A stretch of DNA of 64,000 nt from Geosiphon pyriformis (taxonomy: Eukaryota; Glomeromycota; Glomeromycetes; Archaeosporales; Geosiphonaceae), in NCBI GenBank assembly GCA_016748015.1, contig JAAOMT010000109.1:84769-148768 (forward strand). Reading direction: 5' to 3'. Position 1 is the stretch's first letter. Each line of letters starts with the position of its first letter. The notes below the pieces were generated by a model. It did not search any database and had not been told where the DNA came from. It saw only the letters and a program-made list of their open reading frames with translations. The translations under genes and the position numbers were made by a program. Below, piece after piece: positions 24,189 through 33,903 of this stretch.

Positions 24189-27100
24189 AAATTGTTCTTG
24201 AAGTTTTCCTTTTTAGAATTTTTAATTTTGCAAAATTATCTTCAAATTTAAATTCTTTATAAAAATTTTAGTTCAAGGACAAACCCAAATGAAAATATCA
24301 AGTTTTAAGAATAAAGCTGTTGATTTTAATAAATAAATTTATATAATTAAAATGCTGTTATATTTAATTGAGTATTTTTGTACTTGAATAAAAGATCTTT
24401 TTTGAAGAACTTGATAATTTTGTAATTTTTTTTATTGAATGACACTAGTTGTGGCCAAAAAAAGCATATACAATACAGACTCAAAACCTTTTAAATCTAC
24501 TAAATTAATCAATCTCAACTAATTTCTAATAAGTTGTTAAACAATAAAATAAATATCAATTTATTAAAATTATATATATTTATGAAGTTAAAGATTTCCC
24601 TTTTCAAATTTCAGAGTGGGAAACATATTTGTGAGAAATTATTAATTAAAGACAATAGATGTAAGCATATTGAGACTGTTCATAAGTAGATACAATAGGA
24701 ATAAACAAAATTGATCACACACAAAAATACCACAACGCTTTGACTGAATTCGTCATTGTATACGTCAAAACATTTGTCAAAACTTTTCAAGATCAAGCGG
24801 TATGTTACACTTAAAGTAAACGGAATATTCATTGTGATTCCTGAAGAACAATGCCTATATTGACATCTAACTTTTGCACTCTCTACTTTAAATTTCTGGA
24901 AAGCTTTCTTTCTCTTGTCAAAGTTTTTAATTTCAACGTCAAAATTAGGAAAAGAATCAAAAAACAGATATTGCTCAATGTGATGCAGCTGAATAATTGT
25001 TTTCATAGAAAAAACAAAAGGGTAAGAACTAGTATGACATGATATAACCATCCAAATATGAAGTTGTGTGGGGGAGGGGGGCAAAAAAAAAATGAAAAGT
25101 GATACTCGTGATCTGAAAAACAATTTATTGAAAAGAAAAATTTTAAAAGATTGTTTATAAAAATTGTTTTTTTTTTTATAAAACACATCTAAAGTCTTTG
25201 CGATATCTCTCGCTTTCAACATACCTTTCATCTGCCAAAGACAAGACAAAAGCCAAACCTGAATTTACTTGGTCAATCTTTTATATAATAAATCTTTTTC
25301 CCAAAAATCATCGAGACTTTATTGCAATTCAAAAACCACAATGCAACAAACCAATATCAATTTAAAGATACGTTTAAACGAAGAGGAAACACCAGGAGAC
25401 CATTAATTCTTTCACAAACTTATCAAATGATTACGAAACAAACAAAAGCCAATTGTCGACATTCAGTTAAGGTGGTTTTTTACCTTGGTTTTAAAAATTA
25501 AAAGTTTGGAAAAAAAATGAAAATTCATATATAAAAGAAAATAGCCAGTTTATTCAAGACTAAAAGATCCCAAAAATTTTTTTAAGTGGGACGGTTTTTG
25601 TGTCAAGAGAAAAACTAGCTTTATATTGACATTTTCCAACGTGAAGTAGAAAAATGAATTTTAAAAGAATGGAATTCTTTGCCAAAAACTAGGCGTTGGG
25701 AGTTAAAGAATTGCATATAATAATAACAATAATAAATTTATCTCAATAAAATCTATTACTTTTGGTCTTTCTAACATTATATGATTTCATGTTAATTTTT
25801 TGTCATATTTTACGATTCCTATGAGACCCATTTTGCATATAATCATCTTTATTATAGTTAAAAATTTTAAATAGAATTTAGAATTTTACAGGAAACTTAA
25901 CTTTCTCTATATAACCATTCAAAAAGAAAAAAAAAAGTTTTATCATTGAATAAATTTTAAAATTAAATGTATATATATATATTATAATATAGGTTTTAAT
26001 TAAAAGTAATAATTAAGTTACTACATATATAATATATGACAATACAAAGATATTATTCATGATAAGGTGGTGACGGTGGTGGTTCATTGGGTATCTGGTA
26101 TAAAGATGGTGGATGTTGTTTGGGGTTTTATTTCATTTTGAATGGTTATTGACATTTGAGGTTGGGATTTTTTATTTTCAAAATTCTGGATATAGGATGA
26201 AAGGAGGCTGACAACAGTTCTAAATAGTAGACGGTTTCGGCGACGGCAATGAAGACTTCTTTTATGGACGGTGCTTACTCTGTCTCGAGAACACATTTCA
26301 AAAAGCTTTTTCTAGCAAGTCTTTGATAATGCTAGTGTAAAAATTCTTTCTTTTCCAACGATAACAAAAATTTGATTCAGGAGATGCTTAATAAAATTTC
26401 TTAAAAGGTTATCGCTTTTCTCAAATTGAATTTCTGAAATTATTAGATTGAATTTAAGAATCTTACTTGTATTTATAGGCTTAAAACACGTAAAAAATAA
26501 AAAAAAATTTACAAGATGATTTTTCGATATTATTATTTTAAAAGCTTGGCACACCAAAAGGAAAGTTTCCGGATTGAATACAATTTGGGAACACTATTTT
26601 TAGAGTGCATATGAAACAATAAACAGGCTTATGGATTGCCAAGCCGGAATTTTGATTCCAAAAATTGAAATGATTCTTTTCGTAATATTATCAAAACTTG
26701 ATTAATAAATTTTTTCGAAATGTCACTCAATGGACGAAACACATGATTAAGAAATTTTTTTTTATTGAAAAGCAAAAAAGATAATTCATTTGAAGCTTCT
26801 ATTAACCAAAAAATTTAAGGGGGAAGTTTAAATGGATGGTTTTCAGATTATTTCAGCATCAAATTAAAAGCGAAAAATGCGTTGTTATGATATCCTACCT
26901 AAGAAATAAAAGCCAAAAAATTTTAATATTAACCTCGTCTCTTTTTTGTTGACCATGAGAAAAAAATTGTAAAGCTAATATTTCTGACCGAGGACAGATT
27001 ATTAAAAGGTGGTCACACAAAGGCTAGCATCAGGGTGAAAAACTAAATCCTAAACAAAGCACAAAAATAACCAGAGTAATGTAAAAAAAAATCAACACTA

Positions 27101-28320
27101 AAAAAGGTTAGTTTGTTGTGGATAAAAATATATACGCAGACCCCCCATGACACAACGCAGGTTTTTTTAAAAATTTTGATTAGAGAAAAAAAAAAAACGG
27201 CTAACAAAGAATGACTAAATAGTTAAAGACTGAAATTTTTTTGTTCCTACTTGCAAAAAAAACCACAATTCGTGATTTTGAATTATTAAAATAAATAGAA
27301 AAACTTTACTACAACTCAAATGATTAATGAAAAAAACTAGATAAAGCATAAGTATTAATAATGTAACTTTTGAATACACACAGAGACTACTACTAAAGAA
27401 AAAACATTTTCTTATCAACAGCGTAAATGTTTAAGAAAATTTTTTTTAGCTTAGTAAATTCAAAGCCCATTTATTTGGGTAAAATCAAAGATTTTATTTT
27501 TAATAAAAAACTACAACTAATTCTCATTAAATAATAATATTTTGAATTACAATTCAATTTCAATTTTGTCTAGCTAAAATATAAAATAAATTTTCAACCT
27601 TTTAAAATTGTGTTTGGGAATAGTTGAAATACTGTTTCATCAGAAAATAAGGTCGACATTCTGGCATAGTAATTGGTACTATATGAAATATTTACTCCTT
27701 TATATTTATTTAGCTTAGTAGTAATTCTTTGTAGAGAGATAAAGAAGAATTTTTTATGAAAATATTCTCAGTACCTACTTTTCTTGATACAGGTGTCGTC
27801 AATCTTTTTTCCTGTTTTTTTTTTAACAGTCGTCTAATGTGAATTATATACAAAGCTGCAAAATTAATTCGGCGTGGGAAATAGTCCATCACATGAGCTT
27901 TCATGTGGATCTTATTTGGGTAAAAAATGAAAAAAAAGTTTATTGCCCAAATTTTTTCATCAGACACATTATCTCATCACAATATTCCTCATTTTTTAAA
28001 AGGATAACATTATGAGAATTTGATTTTTTCAAGAAAAACCCAAAGAATTAACACGGTCACTAATTTTCATGCTTTATAATAAAAATTTTTCAGATAATAA
28101 AACCGTTATTTATTTACATTTGGCTTATTAAAAAATCTCTTAAAGTTTATTGCTCACCTAAATTTAATGGTTTTTGCCCGAAATAGAACTTTGAGACTAA
28201 TATTTTTCATAAAAAAGTACCACCAATACTTTTTTTCCTGGTGTCCATACAGTATATTTTTACATCAAGTTTTCATCTTAATAAAATAATAACTTTCATT
28301 CTCAGCATCACTTTGAAAAC
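24189..28320. other. Intergenic; possible unresolved minus-strand exons
   Basis: No gene I can model confidently. On the minus strand 25230-24780 gives two well-composed stretches: MKGMLKARDIAKTLD (25220-25175) ending at a GTGTTT donor, and LHHIEQYLFFDSFPNFDVEI through RCQYRHCSSGITMNIPFTLS (about 24990-24803), preceded by an ATTCAG acceptor. These could be exons of one small gene of unknown family. Near 26050-26300 (minus) a Pro-rich end, PSLYQIPNEPPPSPPYHE-stop, and the frame MCSRDRVSTVHKRSLHCRRR overlap in different frames. ORF 27710-27967 has no motif. The rest is AT-rich. Confidence 0.3.
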
Positions 28321-28575
28321 CTAGATAGATACATGTAAAAGATCCACCTCGTCCCTTGATATTTTTAGCGAGAGAAGCCATCTCAATGTTGAGGATGATG
28401 GTTCAGAGTTTCCTGAGGGCATTAATGATGATGATGATGATGATGACGCTCTTTTGTTTGATTGCATATTGTAAGCGTGTTTACCATAAGTGGCAACAAA
28501 TGATAAAAGGACGACCGTTGCTAGGTATTTAGGAGCTCCACTTCTAATTGAACTTTGAAGCGAATTTCGTGACAT
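28321..28575 (-). CDS. Small predicted membrane protein with poly-Ser tract
   Basis: An 84-codon ORF from the ATG at 28575. Residues about 12-31 (SGAPKYLATVVLLSFVATYG) form one likely transmembrane helix after a short basic N-terminus, a layout common in small mitochondrial inner-membrane proteins. A run of seven Ser encoded by TCA repeats follows, then a hydrophilic tail. Composition is clearly better than in random AT-rich frames. I do not recognise the family. A GTAAAC string inside codon 31 could be a donor, so the true C-terminus may differ. Confidence 0.45.
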   Translation of the reverse strand: MSRNSLQSSIRSGAPKYLATVVLLSFVATYGKHAYNMQSNKRASSSSSSSLMPSGNSEPSSSTLRWLLSLKISRDEVDLLHVSI

Positions 28576-28773
28576 GTTTTACTGATGAAGATATCGAAAA
28601 ATTTAAAAAAATATGTCGAATATTTATTACGTATTTCAAAGATTAAAATTTCTTAAAAATGAATTCGGGGGGAGATGAAAATTTTTAATTTAAATCCCCA
28701 TTTATAAAAAGATGAGAAATTCTCACTGGTTTATTTTTTGTAGAATGATCACAAAAGAATATTTACTACTCAC

Positions 28774-28855
28774 CTGATATTACTGGGGAGGTCGTTTTTG
28801 AATGCGCCATGACGAGAATTGTTAATATTTGGAGTGTAAACATTGCACGAACCAT
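28774..28855 (-). other. Possible orphan signal-peptide exon
   Basis: The minus-strand ATG at 28855 opens MVRAMFTLQILTILVMAHSK, a good signal peptide, and runs to a canonical GTGAGT donor at 28773 (leftover phase 1). No downstream acceptor gives a long frame: the 28321-28575 ORF is in the wrong phase for the nearby CAG acceptor. It may be a 5' exon of a lost gene, or chance. Confidence 0.25.
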
Positions 28856-28912
28856 CAAATAACATTCTAAAAGCTAATCAAAGGTCATGGGAAAAAATTG
28901 TGAGATAATTAG

Positions 28913-28913
<1 letters not shown>

Positions 28914-28967
<54 letters not shown>
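28914..28967 (+). repeat. (AAT)18 microsatellite
   Basis: Eighteen perfect AAT units, the longest pure microsatellite of the window. Confidence 0.95.
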
Positions 28968-30589
28968 TAAATGCCGATCAACACACAAAAAAAGTCATTG
29001 AAACTTAAAAATTTCGCACACTGGCCTTTTTGTTTTAAAAACTGAATTTTAAGTAAAATGATTTTTTTTTTAATAATTGAAGCTTCTAAATATTTCACTA
29101 TATATATATGAAATTTACGATATAATTTCTCGATAGAAATTTCCATATATAAAATCTAATTTAAAAATTTTGGATTTTGAATAGTAATTTTAATTTGATT
29201 GAAATTTATTAAAAATAATGATAATAATAATCATGTATTAAAATATTTTTGTAAACCTATTTAAAAAATATTTGTCATTTAAAATTCAATATAAAAATTC
29301 CAGATCATACATTACTGAAATAAAAGGAATTCTAAAGTTCAATATTTGAACAATTTAAACTTTAATGCATTCATATATTTTTTATTTATTTATTTATTAG
29401 TTTTGTTGTTTTTGTTGTTGTTCATCCTGTTTATTTTTTGTTTTTTTAAAAAATACATTTCTCTTTATAAATATCATGATCAAAAATTTTTTAAAATATT
29501 CTCATCGTTCTATGTATCGTATTTTAATAAAATCCTGAGAAAAATTCAAAAAAAATTTTTCACATTAAAATTCCCATAATTAACAAAAAGTAAACAATAA
29601 TTGAAAATTTTCTCTAAAGAAATCAAAATTTTTCCAATCTTAAAAGAAATATCAACAAAATTTTAACTTTTTAAAAGATTAAAGTAATTCTTTGCAAAAT
29701 CAAATAACTTTTAATTTTACGAACAGACATTTAAAATACTGATATTGATGTGTAATTAAAAAAGGGTTTTTCTTTTGTGTCATATCCATCATATTCTTTT
29801 GTCTTTAGTTAACATTGGAAACCCGATAATAATTTTATTAATTTATTTCCCAATTTTTTCTAATCATTCAGATTCTTCAAAAATTCATTTTAAATGATCC
29901 TTTCAACTAATTTTCAAATAAAACCTTAAAATGAAATATCTGTTTTAAACTATAATTCCAACAAACCATTGCAATTCTCTAATCATTATTTTTAACGCTA
30001 AAGCTTTGAGACAACAAATTTTAAAAGTTCTACACAACTGAATTTTTAGAATCGTTAATTTTATTATAAAAATCAATTAATAAAGATTGAATTTGACTTA
30101 TATTCCTTTAATATTTTTGTTAAGACAAAAATTCATTCTCATTATAAAACTTTCCTGTATCCTTCGAAACAAAAAGGTTTGATAATTTAGCTATGCTATA
30201 CATTTTTTTTAATTGCCGCGTGATAATCATAATTTGAAAATTTAATTCTGCTAATCACAAAATCTAAAAGATCCTTATATGTATTTAGAAAAAATATGTG
30301 CCATGTTTAAATTGTCTAATCTTTATTTCTAAATTCACTTTTCTTTTGAGCAACTTTTATAAAGTTATGCAAATTTTGATAAGATTAATAAAATCGAGTT
30401 TGCTCTTAATACTAAATTCAAAAATATATTTTCTGTAAAAAAGATGACTTTTTTCATAAAAATTTTTTGTCCCCTATTTTTAGATTTTAATTTGAATTAA
30501 TTACAATCAAGCTATCTCAAAATTGACATGTATCATCACATTTAAAAAAACGCTAAATATTACTCTTTCTATTCCTCACAGTAGCCAGG
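28968..30589. other. AT-rich intergenic stretch
   Basis: No gene seen. ORF 29346-29579 is a low-complexity Leu/Phe frame. Confidence 0.5.
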
Positions 30590-32022
30590 TTAATGGCCAA
30601 ATCTATAGCCAAATCTATAGCCAAAATAAGGACCATCATATGTAAAATCTGGGTCATGTACAAGCTGTGAATTATTACAATACTATATAAATGGATTTTT
30701 TATAAATTTAATATTAATAAATTTTAAAAGATGCAAAAAAAAGTGCGAAACTTACCGGATTTTCCTTCAACCCATTAACATTACTAGGACAAATATAAAA
30801 CTCGAAAGTATTACAATCACATTTTCCCTCGATCCAGTATTCTATTCCATGATGAACGTAAGAATCGAAATTTGGTTTCCCGGTACTAATTGGGAATCTT
30901 GGGATTTGATCATCCATCAAGGTTACTCGACTAACCGTTACCATTTTTTCGACAAGGTTCGCAAATTCTATATTCCCTATCCTTGGAGATCCCCAAGAGA
31001 CGACATGAATTTCATTAATCAGGTATAAATTTCTCATAATTAGTGCCGTAAATATTGCATATACTGTATTTTTGAAATAAAATAAAATTTTTTTTTTTTT
31101 TTTTTTTGAACACATTGACCCCCAAAATCTCAATCTCAATCTTCCAAGAGAAAAATAAACATACCGCCTGCTAAGCGATGTCCAAGTATCAACAGATTTC
31201 TCCCATGCAAGTGTTTTTTGATGGTTGTTGTAAAATATTTTCTAATGTTTTCAGAAACTTTTAAAAATCCGTTGTAAAATATTTCATCAACTCTTGCATC
31301 CTTATAGCCAGGATAAGGTATCAGGTTATTTTCTCGGTTTTTATTCCATGTGCTCAAGTAGCGTATTTCAGGTGCTTTTATAACAAATACGACACTATTC
31401 GGCTTGAAATATAGTCTGCCTAAAAGTATTATTTGATTTTAATAATAATAATAATAAAGTTCATAGAAACAGGACATTTATATAGCGAAATACCTATTAC
31501 ATTCCGATTTTTGTCAAATTCCATTACTTCATCTCTTGCATAATAAATCTCATGAGTATACATCGCAAAATTTTGAAATTTCAACAGTAAAAATTTGTCC
31601 CTAATTCTTTTTGGTTTATTTAATGACTTTTCATCATGGGTACGTTTAATCAAAGGATTTCTTTCAATTCTTGCCTCAAATTGAGACGTTGGTAATTTAT
31701 CTCTTCTTTTCTGAGTTGATTGTAATAAAATGTATTGGCATTTTTTTTTACACTTCCTATTACTTTGTCGAATTTCCTGTAAATTTTTTTCTCTTAAATC
31801 TTGCTCCGTTGAAGATAATTTGCTGATGGTAATGGGTGGAATTGTTTTTCTTTCTTTATTGGCATCAAAAGTTTTTTTAAAACTGAGGAAATTTAAATTC
31901 TCTAAAATATTCTCTGATCTATGGGAAAAATCTGCTTCAGATCTGATGAAATTACTTGGATCAAACGCAACCATAACAACAACAATAAAAGCGCAGAAAA
32001 GAAAGATAAAGGAAGAAACCAT
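30590..32022 (-). CDS. Class-3 lipase-fold protein lacking the nucleophile Ser (copy 2)
   Basis: Minus-strand exons 32022-31494, 31419-31165, 31063-30756 and 30664-30590 join in frame to 388 codons, with intron phases 1, 1, 0 identical to those of the 22.6 kb gene, so the two are paralogues. The N-terminus MVSSFIFLFCAFIVVVMVAF is a signal peptide or anchor, followed by a Lys/Arg-rich low-complexity region to about residue 150. Lipase_3 landmarks: SVVFVIKAPEIRYLSTW, LLILGHRLAGVYAIFTAL, VVSWGSPRIGN, SRVTLMDDQIPRFP and YVHHGIEYW. The nucleophile elbow is G-H-R-L-A instead of G-H-S-L-G: Arg258 replaces Ser and Ala replaces the second Gly. The Asp (about 313) and His (about 333) remain. A Ser AGC codon becomes the CGC seen here by one change. 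A repeated FGYRFGYRFGH-stop closes the protein. It is not a conventional lipase. Confidence 0.85.
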
Positions 32023-32048
32023 CCTTGTTTGCCTTGGCTAATTTCCTA

Positions 32049-32064
32049 GGATATATTTATATCC
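32049..32064 (-). promoter_or_regulatory. TATA-like element upstream of lipase-fold copy 2
   Basis: The minus strand reads GGATATAAATATATCC, a near-palindrome containing TATAAATA, 27-42 bases before the ATG at 32022. It is a reasonable TATA box if the 5' leader is very short; the close spacing leaves doubt. Confidence 0.3.
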
Positions 32065-33288
32065 TTTTTCAATCAATATCATCTTTAATTAAAGAGTTTC
32101 CTCTTTTACAAATCTTTTTACCTTTTGTCTGTAAACATACATGTCATCATCCGGAGAACAACTTTATAATGAAAAGTTTCATATCATATAGTCCATGTGA
32201 TTTTTCCAATATCAAAAAAGTTTCGGATTTTCTTGTTTACCATTTTTGATGATACTGAAAAAAATTTTCCAAAAATTCAAATTTGTTTTCTCAAATCTTT
32301 CCCAAAGTTATCATTGTTAGCGATTAAATCAAAAAGTTTTATATCACTGACTTTTTATCCAATCAAATATTAAATCGCAAAAATGATTAACACCCAAAAT
32401 GACCTTCGAACATATATTTCTTGATATGACGAACAAATTTTAATTTTCGAGGTAAAAGTAAAAAAAAAGGATTTGAATTATATTCTTTGGAAGAATTTAC
32501 GTTTTTGTAAATTTTTCTTCGTCCTAAATTGAAAATTGGTTGTAATGTAAGGAAGTTTGTCAAAAATATTTCAAAGTCCATGTAGCATACGAATATTATT
32601 ATTTGTTGAACTTAACACACACCGAATTCTATTTTAGGCCTTTTGTAATGTTCTTCGGTAACATAGTCATCTAAAAGGAACCCTAGGGTTAAATGGCTCG
32701 TTTCTTGGTTTTAAAATTTCCTTTTTTTTTAAGTTAATTGAGGCCTTTAATGCTTGAGATTTTTGATCAGAGTTAATGAAAAGTAACCAACTTTTTTTTG
32801 AATTCTCTTCACTAATAAAAACTATATTTTAGCAGCATTTATACAGATTTATCCAATCAATAGATAGAAACCTCAAAAAATGCTGTGGTTCTTTGACATT
32901 GAAAATCTTCCTTTTTAAAATTTGTTTATCAAGTTTAATATGAGAACTGTTTTATTAAATTAAATAAAAGCAAGTGGAAATACAAAAGTAATTACAAGTT
33001 TGGTGAATAATATTGATATACAATTAAGATTCAAAATCTTTTTGTTGCGAATAGAATAGTCTTGATAAATTTGACCTTTAGTGTTCATTATTAAAGTTTA
33101 GTTAAAGATTTCGAATTCGTTGTTAACTAATCTATATAATTTTCAAAATTTTTCCTGAGCCTGGTAGAGTATGCCTGTAAGCCAAAGATTCCGACCAAAA
33201 AGTTTTCTCAAACTTCGATTTGGTGATAAGTTCGTGCGAAGAGAATGACGGTGATGATCAAGAAAAGAGTATTATTGATACAACTTTT
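32065..33288. other. Intergenic; right part duplicated at 55.5-56.0 kb
   Basis: No gene I can support. From about 32810 the sequence reappears, inverted, up to about 55965 (TATTTTAGCAGCATTTATACA here against its reverse complement there). This is the 3' flank of the CaaX ORF. Confidence 0.5.
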
Positions 33289-33420
33289 TTACATGATCGA
33301 ACATTGACCGGTACCACTACCATCGTCTGGGTCACCAGTTGGTCCTTTAATAGAGCCATTTCCAGGTGCGATGACTGAGAGAGGATTGAATGAGGATTGA
33401 TTGTTGGTTGTTGGTTGCAT
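33289..33420 (-). CDS. 43-residue CaaX-box peptide, pheromone-precursor-like architecture
   Basis: An intact ORF from the ATG at 33420 to the TAA at 33289-33291, too short for usual gene finding. It begins MQPTTNNQSSFNPLSV, has a Gly/Asp-rich middle (GPTGDPDDGSGTG) and ends QCSIM-stop. C-S-I-M is a CaaX box whose final Met predicts farnesylation. Fungal lipopeptide mating-pheromone precursors are about 35-45 residues, hydrophilic and CaaX-terminated, and the layout matches; the sequence itself is not alignable from memory. A TATAAAG element lies about 105 bases upstream and no intron is needed. A decayed copy at 55387-55496 keeps the Cys, a CaaX-like end (CLIM) and the stop. Alternatives: a chance ORF in the trailer of the adjacent family pseudogene, or another small prenylated protein. 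A G-protein gamma subunit is unlikely because there is no coiled coil. Confidence 0.45.
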   Translation of the reverse strand: MQPTTNNQSSFNPLSVIAPGNGSIKGPTGDPDDGSGTGQCSIM

Positions 33421-33903
33421 TTTTCTTCAAGTTATTTGATTTAATTTGAATATGATGGTTTTTTCTTTTCTTTTGGTCGTTTTGGTTGGATTGAATGAAA
33501 AGAAATTGGGAAGGCAAGACCAGCTTTATAGAAAAAAATCATAGTCTTCATATTATCATTCATCAATAGGAACAATATTAATTGAATTAGAATGTTAAAA
33601 CCGAAAATTCTGACCAATCACCGTTTAGATTTATATTATTATTCAGCGGACCCATTGTTAAGCTATCCCAACAATGTCCTAAACGGTCTAAATAATATTC
33701 AAAATTCAATTTATTAATTATCCGTGAAAAAGCCAGGAGACAGAGCATTGTTCTTTTCATCGAGTACATTCATGTTCAAATTCACCCATTAAGGAAATTT
33801 TTTTACGCAGATTAATTCTTGAAACGTGATACTACCACCTTTGTATCGAACAATGCTAAAAAGCGTTACGCTACATTATTATGAAAAAAAATTCATAGCT
33901 ATT
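33421..33903. other. Spacer between family pseudogene and CaaX ORF
   Basis: Contains the putative promoter and leader of the CaaX ORF. A 60-codon minus ORF (33587-33769) has no motif, and most of it is missing from the duplicate at 55.2 kb, so I do not call it. Confidence 0.4.
33524..33530 (-). promoter_or_regulatory. TATA box for the CaaX ORF
   Basis: The minus strand reads CTATAAAGCTGG, with TATAAAG at 33530-33524, 104-110 bases before the ATG at 33420. The decayed duplicate has CTAAAAAGCTGG at the matching place, so the element is lost there. Confidence 0.4.

Noticed and set aside
33289-33420. G-protein gamma subunit as an explanation for the CSIM end
   Set aside because: There is no heptad coiled-coil segment or the basic helix typical of gamma subunits, and the ORF starts with its own ATG.
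33587-33769. 60-codon minus ORF before the CaaX ORF
   Set aside because: Not preserved in the duplicate and without a motif; probably chance.
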